NCBI RefSeq assembly: GCF_902493215.1
Contig: NZ_CABUOL010000015.1
Coordinates: 1-64,000 of the forward strand
DNA length: 64,000 nt
From: an uncultured Mediterranea sp.
GTDB lineage: Bacteria; Bacteroidota; Bacteroidia; Bacteroidales; Bacteroidaceae
Reading direction: 5' to 3'
In this document: in pieces, positions 1 to 10,515 of the stretch
Layout of the letters: each line of letters starts with the position of its first letter
Position numbering within the stretch: position 1 is the stretch's first letter
Notes under the pieces: generated by a model
Seen by the model: the letters and a program-made list of their open reading frames with translations, nothing else
What the model was told of the DNA's origin: nothing
Database searches by the model: none
Position numbers and translations under genes: made by a program

Positions 1-319
1 TAGAAACATCTTGATTGGCCCTAACATATCCTGTCAACAGGAAACAGCAACAAAATAGATATAGAAGTTCCTTCAAATCCTCACTCAATAAATGGTTAAG
101 AATATATTTTATAATATGATCAATCATTTTATTATTTCTCCAACTCTAGTACTCAATTCTTCAAAAAAAGGCTCTCAAAATAAAAGATGTGACATCTTCC
201 TCTGCCTTAATACGTGACGGACCTAATATCCGACAATGTTTCCCAACCTACAAGCATTCTCACCCAAACAAACAATCTCACCCCCTAACCTAATGTATAT
301 TGAATTTTTATACTATATT
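1..319. other. AT-rich non-coding edge
   Basis: No convincing gene is visible in this stretch downstream of the GH38-like gene. It is AT-rich, has stops in all frames and contains only a weak small hairpin near position 30. The left end of the carbohydrate locus may continue outside the window. Confidence 0.5.
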
Positions 320-3229
320 TCAAAATTCAAGCTTTAAAGTTGCCTGCCCATATGGTTTAATAACAACTGTTTCTTTCACCTCGTCTTCTGGTATCTCCTC
401 CAACCTACATACACTGACCCGTAACGGTTGTCTGAATGGATATGTCAATGTTACAAGTTCTTCTTTATCAGACAAAGAACGAAGACGCACAATCAACTCA
501 TTATCATGGCTTGTTGACTTCAAAATAGTCGCATAAACCAACTTGTTATCAATAGCCAAAATAGGAGTCAAATGTGGATTCTTATCAGCCGCTACATGTA
601 CTAAAGGCTGAGCCTGATCCAATCCAAAACGATTGGAACTAACCATATCAAATTTTCCGTGCGGATACAAACGGTAACGGAAAGTAACCGGTCCTTCTTG
701 AGTTGTCGGAAAATTAGTATGCCAGTGATTATTCATTACCCATGAATAAATAGTGGAACTGGGAGACAATTTTGTCTGCCATGGTCCTTGTCCTCCCCAG
801 CCCAATGCAATATTGGCCCAGCGATTCCCATATTCAAACAAAGGTGCATCCAACGAACACCAAGTCATTCCATGAGTTTCATTTGATACATCCAGCCACC
901 GCTGAAGTGTCATCCAGTTCCGGTTTCCCTGTTTCCATTGATCCTTTTCCACCTCCATTATACCCCAAGGAATATCCACTCTTGTGATAGATTGAGGTAC
1001 ATTGAATCCAAATCCAAAATGAATGCCGTCTTTCTCCTCCAAAGGTAATTTATCCACAACATTTGAAATTTCAACCCAGGGCAATCCCGACACCAAACGA
1101 ACAGAGCGAGAAACACTGCGACACCCTTTAGCTCTCGAGTCTATTTTCAATTCAACGATAAAAGGCCCATTTTCCACAACCGATACAGCAGTTATAGTAT
1201 CAGCATGTGGCATATCTTTATTGGCCGGAAGCCAAGAAAATGAATTTGCCCCTCCATCTACCGAAGAATCAATATAATTATATTCATCTCCTTTCTTTCG
1301 TATTGAAACAATATTGCCACTTTTTTTATCGATATGAACAGTCAAGAATTCATTCTCTAATGTTGTTCCATGAATCGTACATGAGCCCGCTGAAACCTTT
1401 TCACCCTCGATTACTCTGTAATGGGCAGCCCCTAATGCCGGTACATTCTTGGCTAAAAATGCCAATTCACCTGTTGATAAACGTTGGGACATCACCGCAT
1501 TTCCGTGCTCATCAATCACTCTGTTCCCTTTACTACTTTCTTTTGCAGACAGAATCACAACTCCATTCTGATTCCAGGTATGCGTATTAAACACGGCTAT
1601 TCCTCCATTAGAAGGTCCTTCTTTAGGCCCTAAACCTCCATCAGACTTATCAGTTGCAGGTGCCAACGCCTCATCCAACACCATGATGGAACGGTCTTCT
1701 GCCTCCTGAAAATAAGATTGCTTGACCTTCCAAATAGCTTCCTGGAAAAACGGTTCCGAAGGATTTTCAAAACACCAGGTATGTTCCGACCCTAAAATAA
1801 TATATCTCCAAGCCTCATCCATTTCTTTACGCGGAGCAGCATGGCCGTCAGCCAGCATTGTCCATAACGTCTCAGCCTGTGAAATTCTTTCCTTCGCATT
1901 CCGGTTCATGGCAGTCAATCGGGCAGCCGTCCCCAATCCGTCTGTCCAATATTCAGTATAATCACCAGATATTACCGGCAAATCTTTTCCATATTTTTTC
2001 TCAATCATGGACATTATCTCGTGTCCTCCACAAATTCTTATTTGTGGATATGCATACGTTTTATTCCATTCCTGCACAGCATAAGGTACATCTGCATCCA
2101 AAGGGCAATTATCCCACAATGACCATGACAAAACAGTAAAGTCATACGGATAATCTTTTTTTTCCAATTGTATCAACTTATCTGTAAAATCAACATCAGC
2201 ACTTCCCATCTGTATTCTGAGTGGAACTTTGGTCCGATCGCGCTGTCCGAACCATGGACGACCGGTTATTTCTCCTTTTCCCATACTTCCACTATTACCA
2301 TATTTACCCGGCTGCAAAAACAGGACCTTTGATTCTCCATCCGGACCTACCCACCAAAAAGGTTTCCCATCCAAATCGGCATGAGCATTTCCTCCCCGAT
2401 CCGTATTCGGCCAAGAAATAACATATTTGATTCCTTCCTGTACCATAACGGGAATCAATCCCCATGTAATCCCCGGAATATCAAACTGCTGAAAAACATC
2501 CATCGGTTGTCCGCTTATCCGTTGCATCTCCCTGGAAAACTTAAAGACATGAAAAAGCTCTTCATCCAGACAAATGCTCGTATTTAGATTCAGATAACTC
2601 GCATCCAAAGCAATCCGTCCATCTTTCATGGCAGCAACCAATTCATTCCGAAGCCCCGGTTGATCACGCCACAAACGCTCGACAGGCCATGAAACTTCCG
2701 GATTCCATACAAAACGGGCACCATCTACATGCTCTCGCGTTTCGGCTCCCAATTTCATTCCTTCCAATACATTATTTTTATGCAAAGCCTCTACATTCCG
2801 ATGCGTATTCGTGTACCCCACATCTACATGTGCATGATTATATAAATAGACCGTCCAATACCTCATCGGAGGAACTTCCAATTTCCTTTTATATTTCCGA
2901 TCTGAACAATGGATTGTCAAGGTTACCGAAGAACTTTCCTTTATCGGTACTGTTACTGGGAGCAGGACTTCCAATCTTGTTGAATCAGTAGCATTCACCT
3001 CATACCAGTTCTTTTCAGTTCTCTTATTAAAAGGCGTCACATCTATCCGCAACTTGCCTCTCAACTCGTTCCCCTTCAAAAACACCGAAACAACACGTCC
3101 CGGCAAACTATCTGCCCGATACTTATATACAGGTTCAACTTCGCATCGTATGGCCGTAGGAAGAATATCTGCAAACAAAGACATTGCACCTCCAAACAAC
3201 GCTACTAACATCATATTCATTCTTTTCAT
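320..3229 (-). CDS. GH38-like (DUF5054-type) alpha-mannosidase family protein
   Basis: Probable exported glycoside hydrolase of 969 aa and the last gene of the minus-strand carbohydrate operon. The ATG at 3229 is preferred because it starts a signal peptide (MKR, then LVALFGGAMSLFA, cleavage near residue 20). An in-frame ATG 63 nt upstream would overlap the stop of the GH2 gene. NHAHVDVGYT at about 131-140 resembles the GH38 zinc site (H-x-D). QQFDIPG near 247-253 lies where GH38 enzymes carry the nucleophilic Asp, and a later SEHTW could supply another metal ligand. The C-terminal half looks like the beta-sandwich region of GH38 enzymes. Similar Bacteroides proteins are named DUF5054. Family placement is moderately sure; mannosidase activity is inferred and untested. 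Confidence 0.7.
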   Translation of the reverse strand: MKRMNMMLVALFGGAMSLFADILPTAIRCEVEPVYKYRADSLPGRVVSVFLKGNELRGKLRIDVTPFNKRTEKNWYEVNATDSTRLEVLLPVTVPIKESSSVTLTIHCSDRKYKRKLEVPPMRYWTVYLYNHAHVDVGYTNTHRNVEALHKNNVLEGMKLGAETREHVDGARFVWNPEVSWPVERLWRDQPGLRNELVAAMKDGRIALDASYLNLNTSICLDEELFHVFKFSREMQRISGQPMDVFQQFDIPGITWGLIPVMVQEGIKYVISWPNTDRGGNAHADLDGKPFWWVGPDGESKVLFLQPGKYGNSGSMGKGEITGRPWFGQRDRTKVPLRIQMGSADVDFTDKLIQLEKKDYPYDFTVLSWSLWDNCPLDADVPYAVQEWNKTYAYPQIRICGGHEIMSMIEKKYGKDLPVISGDYTEYWTDGLGTAARLTAMNRNAKERISQAETLWTMLADGHAAPRKEMDEAWRYIILGSEHTWCFENPSEPFFQEAIWKVKQSYFQEAEDRSIMVLDEALAPATDKSDGGLGPKEGPSNGGIAVFNTHTWNQNGVVILSAKESSKGNRVIDEHGNAVMSQRLSTGELAFLAKNVPALGAAHYRVIEGEKVSAGSCTIHGTTLENEFLTVHIDKKSGNIVSIRKKGDEYNYIDSSVDGGANSFSWLPANKDMPHADTITAVSVVENGPFIVELKIDSRAKGCRSVSRSVRLVSGLPWVEISNVVDKLPLEEKDGIHFGFGFNVPQSITRVDIPWGIMEVEKDQWKQGNRNWMTLQRWLDVSNETHGMTWCSLDAPLFEYGNRWANIALGWGGQGPWQTKLSPSSTIYSWVMNNHWHTNFPTTQEGPVTFRYRLYPHGKFDMVSSNRFGLDQAQPLVHVAADKNPHLTPILAIDNKLVYATILKSTSHDNELIVRLRSLSDKEELVTLTYPFRQPLRVSVCRLEEIPEDEVKETVVIKPYGQATLKLEF

Positions 3230-3288
3230 TCTATTCCAATTTTTACATAATAAAACGACATCAAAATCTATCCATAACAAAACATTAT

Positions 3289-5841
3289 TCAATCAGTCAG
3301 CAAATGTTTTCTTTTCTCTTTCTTATTCCGAATCTGAAAACTAACTTCTTGTTTGTCCAATCCATCAGCTTCGACACATAAACGCAATGTTCCTTTACTT
3401 CCTCTTCGAGCTTTTACTATCGCCAAATATAAACCATTAAAAGCGGGACGGGTCGGTTCTCGGAAAGGAATCAGGCAGGTTGGGTCTCCATTATCCGTCG
3501 CAACAATCATACCCGGACCAGACAAAGAACTTGTAATCAGAGGTTCAGCGGTAGGGACTTCATATCCCTCAGCGTCCAAAAGTGAAACCCGCACAAAAAT
3601 CAAGTCTTCGCCATCTGCCTGCAACGCCATTTTATCTGGAACCAACTTTAATTTTACAGGCTTACCGGTAGTACACAGGTCTTTCTCAGCCCATTTCCGA
3701 CCATTCTTATATGCTATCGCTTTCAATTCACCAGGAACATAGCAAATACTGTCCCAACGAAACCGATACTCATATGGCTGTTTACATTTCTTTCCTAAAG
3801 ACTTTCCATTCAAGAACAACTCCACTTCATCACCGGACGAGTACACAAAGACAGGAATATTTTCCCCTATTTTATCTTTAAAATTCCAATGAGGAAGAAT
3901 ATGTACCATCGGAAAATCCGGTCTCCAACGTGACTGATAAAGATAATAACGGTCTTTAGGGAAACCTGCTAAATCGACTATTCCAAAATAACTGCTACGT
4001 GAAGTAGGACGATTCTGTTCTATCTTTTTAAGTTCTTCTTCCTGTTTTTTCAATTCTTCTTTACTGACAGCTGCCGCATGATTCAACAACACCGTCCTGT
4101 CGCTGTTAAAAGGAGTCGGCTCTCCCAAATAATCAAAACCAGTCCATACAAATTCTCCACAAATAGCCGGATAACGATCGAGTGACGCAAATTCCTGGTC
4201 AGGCAATCCCCCCCATCCAGGTTCATTCAAATCATACGAAGAAACATGAAACTTACGAGGGATATATTCACCGCGGGAACTCATTGTCGAACTGCTTTCA
4301 CTTGAAAATCCGGACAGATGTTCATGCCCTTCCTTATTCAGAAACTTACCATAAAAATCAGCTCCACCATACACTCCGGCCGCATAATTCATTCCATGTA
4401 CATCCACCTGTAATTCTGTACCGTTCATGGCCGACTTACTGGGATAAGAAGCGCCGAATGTCACCGGGCGGGTCTTGTCATACCGATGTACCACTTCCGT
4501 CAGATAACGTGCAATTCCCAATCCCGGATGATATTGCTCCTCAACTTCATTGCCTGTACTCCATAAAATTACAGAAGGATGATTTCTATCTCTACACACC
4601 AGTGCTTCCAAATCCTTCACATGCCATTCATCAAATAAGGTGCTATAGTCTCCCGGCAATTTTCCTTTCCTCCAGCAATCAAAAGCCTCATCCATTATTA
4701 GAAAGCCCATTTTATCAGCCAATTCCAGTAATTCGGGAGCAGGAGTATTATGTGATGTCCGAAGAGCATTACATCCAAAGCTTTTTAAAGTTTTCAGTTG
4801 ACGTTCCAAAGCCACGATGTTGATTGCAGTACCCAATGCTCCCAGGTCATGATGATTACAAGTACCTTGAATTTGTACACGTTTTCCATTCAACAAGAAA
4901 CCGTTATCATGTGTAAACTCTATAGTACGGATGCCAAATGGGACTTCGTAGGCATCTACCTGTTTCTTACCATCAAAAACTTTCACCCTTGCCATGTAAC
5001 GATTGGTTGTTTCCAAACTCCAACGCTTGGGTGAAAGAATTTTCAGAGAAATTGTATCTTCTATCAATTTATTTGCAGGCAAGCATAACTGTGCAGAATT
5101 ACAGGCAGCCACTTCACGACCAACGCAATCTTTTGCATCCAATTCATGGATTGTTACTGAATAATTAACTTCAACAGATTCGGGCAAATGGTTCTGTACC
5201 TTGACATAAATCACCGTTTCCGCTTCTCTATCTGAAACAGAAGGAGTTGTGACAAAAACGCCCCAATGTGCCACATGTATCTGCGAAGTCTTTACCAAAC
5301 GGACATGTCTATAAATACCAGCACCAGGATACCAGCGAGAACCAAGATCTTCGGTATTCAAACGCACGGCCACAACGTTCTCACTGTCAAAAGACAATTG
5401 AGAAGTCAAATCCACGCGAAAAGAAGTATACCCATAAGGATGACCTCCCACTTTCTTCCCATTCAACCACACTTCCGCGTGAGCCATTGCACCATCAAAA
5501 TCCAAATAAAACCGCTTTCCTCTATCGCTTTTATCTACTTTAAAATACTTCCGATACCAACCTATACCACGCCAAGGCAGTTTACCGGTAAATCCTTCCA
5601 AATCGGCTCGAAAAGGTCCTTCAACTCCCCAATCATGTGGTAAATCCAGCCGCCGCCAATTCGAATCATCAAATGATACGTCCTGTACAGCGACCGGCTC
5701 TTCTACTCTGGAACCATCAGTTTGCAATCCATATCGTTCAAAGAGCCAGTCATAATCAAAGTTTTCTATTACCCTCACATTTCCAGCCGTAAAATGGACA
5801 GAAAACATAACAAACAACAACCCTATTATATGTCTCTTCAT
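3289..5841 (-). CDS. Glycoside hydrolase family 2 (beta-galactosidase-like)
   Basis: An 850 aa exported GH2 enzyme with signal peptide MKRHIIGLLFVMFSVHFTAG. The order is a jelly-roll sugar-binding domain (about 25-190), an Ig-like domain (about 195-305), a TIM barrel (about 310-590) and C-terminal beta-domains of the DUF4982/Ig type. The barrel has TCNHHDLG, RTSHNTP and the acid/base motif GNEVEE (Glu about 432). GFSSESSSTMSSRGEY holds the likely nucleophile Glu near 515, the layout of the Bacteroidota GH2 branch with a DUF4982 tail. Substrate may be a beta-galactoside, beta-glucuronide or beta-mannoside; the sequence does not decide. It is 60 nt upstream of the GH38-like gene on the same strand and probably cotranscribed. 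Confidence 0.88.
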   Translation of the reverse strand: MKRHIIGLLFVMFSVHFTAGNVRVIENFDYDWLFERYGLQTDGSRVEEPVAVQDVSFDDSNWRRLDLPHDWGVEGPFRADLEGFTGKLPWRGIGWYRKYFKVDKSDRGKRFYLDFDGAMAHAEVWLNGKKVGGHPYGYTSFRVDLTSQLSFDSENVVAVRLNTEDLGSRWYPGAGIYRHVRLVKTSQIHVAHWGVFVTTPSVSDREAETVIYVKVQNHLPESVEVNYSVTIHELDAKDCVGREVAACNSAQLCLPANKLIEDTISLKILSPKRWSLETTNRYMARVKVFDGKKQVDAYEVPFGIRTIEFTHDNGFLLNGKRVQIQGTCNHHDLGALGTAINIVALERQLKTLKSFGCNALRTSHNTPAPELLELADKMGFLIMDEAFDCWRKGKLPGDYSTLFDEWHVKDLEALVCRDRNHPSVILWSTGNEVEEQYHPGLGIARYLTEVVHRYDKTRPVTFGASYPSKSAMNGTELQVDVHGMNYAAGVYGGADFYGKFLNKEGHEHLSGFSSESSSTMSSRGEYIPRKFHVSSYDLNEPGWGGLPDQEFASLDRYPAICGEFVWTGFDYLGEPTPFNSDRTVLLNHAAAVSKEELKKQEEELKKIEQNRPTSRSSYFGIVDLAGFPKDRYYLYQSRWRPDFPMVHILPHWNFKDKIGENIPVFVYSSGDEVELFLNGKSLGKKCKQPYEYRFRWDSICYVPGELKAIAYKNGRKWAEKDLCTTGKPVKLKLVPDKMALQADGEDLIFVRVSLLDAEGYEVPTAEPLITSSLSGPGMIVATDNGDPTCLIPFREPTRPAFNGLYLAIVKARRGSKGTLRLCVEADGLDKQEVSFQIRNKKEKRKHLLTD

Positions 5842-5871
5842 CCTTATTGTTTTTAGATAGAATCTTTGTTA

Positions 5872-8133
5872 TTATTGCTTGGGATACAAATCGAACGAAC
5901 GTTCTTTCTGCCCATTTTCCATTTGATACAACGTCCATCCATTTTTCCCGACCTTCTTTTCCAGTCTCCAACTCAAAGACGGATTTTGAAGTAATCTCTT
6001 AATTGAAGTCGGAAAAGCATCGGCACGCCGAGCTTCTTCCCAAGTATAAATAGCATTGAATATAGCATATTTATCGGGGCAAGTCTCTACATCCTTAGGA
6101 TTCAGATTCAGTGAATAAGTTGCATTGTAACCGACAGCTGTTGCTTCGATGTGTTCAAACTGTTCGAGTGTAGTAGTGGCTGAAACAGAGAAATTATGCC
6201 CAAAAGAAGATGGAAAGAAATTGGCAAACGTTACATCACGCAAGTCTTTTCCCTGACTGGTTGTACTCCCCCAAACACGTTTATTCACATCATACATATT
6301 CAATCCACCACCTACATTCCAGATGCTCTGATAATGCCAGGAACCTTCCGAAAGTGTAGCTCCGGTAAAACGGATATCAGGTATTCCCAAATCTTTTGCA
6401 CGGGCAAACATATGACGAAAGAAACGTTTTACAGAATACGAACCGAATCCTGTATGAAAGAAAAATTCCTGTCCGTCGAAGTCATAATATCCCAAACCAC
6501 TGTTTGCAGCCACTTCTGCATAATGTTCAGCTATCTTGTCCTGCAATTCCAAATTTGGAACCAAACCTTGGTAAGCACCACCTACGGTCACTTGTAACTT
6601 GTCTACTGCAACGCCTTTTTTGTGCGACGAAGGAACCGTATTCCAATAACCGCGTATTACATGCAGTAACCGATATGGCTTCTCAGCCGAAACACCCATA
6701 TAATGAATCAATTCTTTCCCGATTTTCACCATATTCAATTCCCGACTATGTCCTTCCCAGCAAGCAACCTCATTCAAGTAAGTCGGATCATCAATATAAA
6801 TCAAAGTGTCCGACTCAGACAAATCCTCCGTCAAATAACGACGATGCAAAATACAAATACTGTCAGATGGTATCGGACTGCAATCTTTTGTTCCTGGGGC
6901 CAACGAATTGGAAATACAGGTTCTTCCTAAAATCAACCCATCCTTTGCCAACAGTTCAGCATATGCACGGTGCGACAAATTTCCGTTAGAGAAATGAAAA
7001 GGCTTCCTTTCCTCATTCAGCCCATCAATAAAACCACCATTTCCTCTATTCGCATGCAAAAAGGGCTGATTATAGGAATGTATTACCCGTATTCCCATCT
7101 GTTTCGCATACGATGCTACACTATCATACGGACTCCCTGTGATAAACAGATCCGGCATGAAAGAAGTCGGATCTTTTACCCATTTACCATTGAAGGTAGG
7201 ATAAGGCAACCCTTCATCGAGTACGATTGTCTGTATCACATCCATCAGCGCAAGACTATCCGGACTTCCCCAAAGAGCAATGGACGATCCGATATAATCC
7301 ACATCTGGCACAGCCTGGCGCTGCATGTGGTTCGGTTCATTATTCTGTTGGATAGGTACACCTTCAGGAGAATAGATCAAGTCACTCTTTCGTCTGTCAC
7401 GCGAATGGTAACGGATATTGATCCGTCCGTTACAGTCTACCCCTGCCGTACTTCCATATAACATCCGGTAGTATGGTTCTTTTCGGTTATAAAATGCAAC
7501 GTCATTGATTCCATCTCCACCTAAAGTAAACTGCTGTCCCTCGTGCAAAGTGACCGGAAGCGGATACTTCACCGGATCTGGAGAATGAGCTATATATCCT
7601 CCTGCACCGGTTTCCGAAGTAAAGCGTGATTCTCCACCAATCGTATTGTCATCCAATGCCAGAGCACCGATGGCATAGCCTACCGCTGCTGTTGTATCAC
7701 GAGCAACACCAATTATTTCTCCCAACAGATTGTTGATATTGGTATAATAATTACCCCATTGTACACCGTCTATTCCCTCTCGGTTTTCAAGTTCCTCCAA
7801 AGTCAACTTTAAATAACGGCTTTTTTCTTCCAACCTTACTGTAGCTATAGAACCGTTCCCATATTCCAAACGATACTTATTGTGACTAAAATGGGCTTTC
7901 TCCGGATAATAATACCGTTTCAGCTGACTATTATAAAGAATCAACAATGGTGATGGCTGGTCTACCGGACTAAAGTTACGGTTTTCTTTCGTCCGATCCC
8001 ACATACCGACAACATATCCTTTGGAGTTGACATCTATCCGAAAGTAATCCGTATCAAAAGAACGTATTCCATCAGAGCTACAACTTCCTAACATGCATGC
8101 AAATAAAGCATACGCCAATACATTTTTTTTCAT
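5872..8133 (-). CDS. Lipoprotein of unknown family, possible TIM-barrel glycosidase
   Basis: A 753 aa protein starting MKKNVLAYALFACMLGSCSS, a clear lipoprotein signal with Cys in the lipobox LGSC. I do not recognise the family. Residues about 25-300 look like a beta-sandwich of the kind that precedes catalytic barrels. The rest alternates strands and helices and has acidic patches, such as YYDFDGQEFFFH and IYIDDPTYLNE, that would suit a glycosidase active site. Its place between GH2 and another putative glycosidase makes a carbohydrate role likely, but that is inferred from context. The gap to the GH2 gene is 30 nt, so it should be in the same transcript. Confidence 0.6.
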   Translation of the reverse strand: MKKNVLAYALFACMLGSCSSDGIRSFDTDYFRIDVNSKGYVVGMWDRTKENRNFSPVDQPSPLLILYNSQLKRYYYPEKAHFSHNKYRLEYGNGSIATVRLEEKSRYLKLTLEELENREGIDGVQWGNYYTNINNLLGEIIGVARDTTAAVGYAIGALALDDNTIGGESRFTSETGAGGYIAHSPDPVKYPLPVTLHEGQQFTLGGDGINDVAFYNRKEPYYRMLYGSTAGVDCNGRINIRYHSRDRRKSDLIYSPEGVPIQQNNEPNHMQRQAVPDVDYIGSSIALWGSPDSLALMDVIQTIVLDEGLPYPTFNGKWVKDPTSFMPDLFITGSPYDSVASYAKQMGIRVIHSYNQPFLHANRGNGGFIDGLNEERKPFHFSNGNLSHRAYAELLAKDGLILGRTCISNSLAPGTKDCSPIPSDSICILHRRYLTEDLSESDTLIYIDDPTYLNEVACWEGHSRELNMVKIGKELIHYMGVSAEKPYRLLHVIRGYWNTVPSSHKKGVAVDKLQVTVGGAYQGLVPNLELQDKIAEHYAEVAANSGLGYYDFDGQEFFFHTGFGSYSVKRFFRHMFARAKDLGIPDIRFTGATLSEGSWHYQSIWNVGGGLNMYDVNKRVWGSTTSQGKDLRDVTFANFFPSSFGHNFSVSATTTLEQFEHIEATAVGYNATYSLNLNPKDVETCPDKYAIFNAIYTWEEARRADAFPTSIKRLLQNPSLSWRLEKKVGKNGWTLYQMENGQKERSFDLYPKQ

Positions 8134-8271
8134 GATATTCCTTTTTCTTCAATACTTCAGTCTTTTTCACTAAAATATTAGAACATAACTATGTTAATTC
8201 TCTATCTTCAAATCAGTACATCAACACCGATTTATGTTTTGATTAAACTTTACATTTCATATATATGCAGA

Positions 8272-10356
8272 TTAGTAAACAATCGGCAATGGAGGAGCGT
8301 CAACGGCATCAAGAGAAGAAGGACCATCAACCGGTATTCCGCCCAATTTCTCCCTATATATCTTCAACCCTCGTATCGGGGCGTTCCACACACTGACAAG
8401 AGTTCCTTCACAGCCTCTGTCCAACAACATTTCGGCATGTTTTTTCATATATTGGTCAAAAATCAAAAGAGCCTTGTCACATACACTTCTAACAAAAGCC
8501 TTTGACTCGTCTGACTGACAATTATCCTTGCCCATCACTTTCTGTATATTCACCGCCTCATCGAAAGCATCAAGATATAACACAGAACACAATACACGGT
8601 TACAAATAAAAGACAAATAATCATAAGCAGCCGACTCCTTATCAGCCTTCCGTACAATATCAGCCAAAATGTTTCCCGCCTCAAAATACAGATTTCTTGC
8701 ATATTCTATGTTATCTTTCTGCATCCACGTATACGATCCACCGTTACGCCATGCCCCCATCCAACAAAAACCGATATTACCAAGATTTTTTGTCGCAAAA
8801 GTATCAACTTGATTTAAGAGTTGCATAGCCTTACTATATTCTGACTTGGAAGGAACAGCCAAACGTGCCGAATACGAATCATAAAAAGAGGAGGAAGAAA
8901 GACGAGCGTCGATGGTAGCTTCCGCAACAAAACGAGCAGATGTTCTGCTCTCAGCTGTACGCCAATGATTAAAGAGAATTGAGCCAGCCTTTTTTCCATC
9001 AAAACCAGTAAGCCATCTCATTATTTTCTCATTTCCGGAAATCGAATTCTGATAAAGATACATTAAGCCGTCAAACTCTATCCATGAATAAATCTCTGTC
9101 ATCTCCAAATCTTTTCCTGTTCTCACGATAGATGGAAGTGCCTTGAAAGTTCCTTCACTTCCATGAGAAGCCATCAGACAGATATGGGTTTCGGGCAAAG
9201 CAAGGCGGGCCAAACGATATGCACCTTCTGCATAAGGTGTTATGGAACAATAAATACCCAATTTCAATTCCGGATATAATTCTTTTTCCGCCTGCATTCT
9301 CTTTATAGCATGCGAAATGATTCCAATTTGTGTATAAAGGTCATTAAGATCCGACTGGCTCTCCCTTATCGGTGCAACGACAATGGAATCTGAAGTAATA
9401 CCGGCATCAAAATACTTGTTCAAAGTAGTTATCGTTTCTTTACGCGTACACCTTCTGCCCCATCCGCCTGTTTCCTCCGTTATCATTTCAAGAGCATCGA
9501 TTTCCGGATAAGTATTAAGGATATCATGGGCGGTAGATACAATCTGATCTACCGTCGCAATTCTTGGTTCAAAAGAATATTGCACATAAAGACCCATACT
9601 TTTGGCATAAGCAATCAGCCGTTTCATCCACGATACAGCAAACCGGCTATTAGCTTTCGGATTATGCCTCAACTTTTCAGCCTCAGGTATACAAAACAAT
9701 GAATCATTAGAGGATATTTTTTTCTGAAGGAATACATTATCATACATATAATGTTTATTCCCATAAAAATAGTTACCGGCCAATACAAGGCTATCATCTA
9801 CCAGAGTTTCATACCATTGCCCCGGATAACTATGCACAACCAGTTTATTGAACCTGAGCCTTACCAGCTGGTTGATATATTCTTCAGCGTCTTCTATATT
9901 ATAAGAAGAAATATCCATCGGGAAATTCACATGTTGTCTGACACCACGCCAACGGATAAAGGGCCTCACCAGCGTATCGACAGGCTCCGATAGCGATTTG
10001 TCAAATGATGAAGGAGTAGATATACCGGTAATGTCAAATGTATAACCCAATTTTTCAAGATAAGTATATATAGCATGAGCTATACCAATTTCATCACCAG
10101 CACGAAATATGACGTTACCCGATTCATTCACTTTATAACCGAATTCACCATTAACCAAAGTACTGTCAAGCAAAAGTTGAAACGCCCCTACGTTAACAGA
10201 GGAAGACTTTGACAGACATGATTTAAGATCATTCACTGCCAGTTTAACAACCGGCGATTTCTCCGAAACTGTTCCATAATCAATAAGAAATCCAATGTGC
10301 GAACATCCACACAAGACCATAAAGGTCACCAATAAATAATAAAGAGCTTTAATCAT
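8272..10356 (-). CDS. Lipoprotein with GH67-N-like domain and putative TIM barrel
   Basis: A 694 aa lipoprotein. The ATG at 10356 gives MIKALYYLLVTFMVLCGCSH with lipobox LCGC; the longer frame upstream has no signal sequence. Residues about 25-140 form an alpha/beta domain with GDEIGIAHAIYTYLEKLGY, the type seen at the N-terminus of alpha-glucuronidases and hexosaminidases. The following region (RWRGVRQHVNFP and FNKLVVHSYPG) marks the entry to a TIM barrel. Possible catalytic carboxylates lie in LEMITEETGGWG. I cannot assign a CAZy family. It sits among GH genes in one operon, so glycan hydrolysis is likely by context. Confidence 0.6.
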   Translation of the reverse strand: MIKALYYLLVTFMVLCGCSHIGFLIDYGTVSEKSPVVKLAVNDLKSCLSKSSSVNVGAFQLLLDSTLVNGEFGYKVNESGNVIFRAGDEIGIAHAIYTYLEKLGYTFDITGISTPSSFDKSLSEPVDTLVRPFIRWRGVRQHVNFPMDISSYNIEDAEEYINQLVRLRFNKLVVHSYPGQWYETLVDDSLVLAGNYFYGNKHYMYDNVFLQKKISSNDSLFCIPEAEKLRHNPKANSRFAVSWMKRLIAYAKSMGLYVQYSFEPRIATVDQIVSTAHDILNTYPEIDALEMITEETGGWGRRCTRKETITTLNKYFDAGITSDSIVVAPIRESQSDLNDLYTQIGIISHAIKRMQAEKELYPELKLGIYCSITPYAEGAYRLARLALPETHICLMASHGSEGTFKALPSIVRTGKDLEMTEIYSWIEFDGLMYLYQNSISGNEKIMRWLTGFDGKKAGSILFNHWRTAESRTSARFVAEATIDARLSSSSFYDSYSARLAVPSKSEYSKAMQLLNQVDTFATKNLGNIGFCWMGAWRNGGSYTWMQKDNIEYARNLYFEAGNILADIVRKADKESAAYDYLSFICNRVLCSVLYLDAFDEAVNIQKVMGKDNCQSDESKAFVRSVCDKALLIFDQYMKKHAEMLLDRGCEGTLVSVWNAPIRGLKIYREKLGGIPVDGPSSLDAVDAPPLPIVY

Positions 10357-10515
10357 ACTAATTAACATGAATTCAATAGATGACTTAAATTCGATACATA
10401 ATCCGTTATTAACAAGCCTCACATCAATGATGGAGACTCTTGTTTGAAGGGCAATAAGCCATAACCATTACTCCATTATTTTCTACTAAATTACATCAAT
10501 AATAAAGAAATGTTC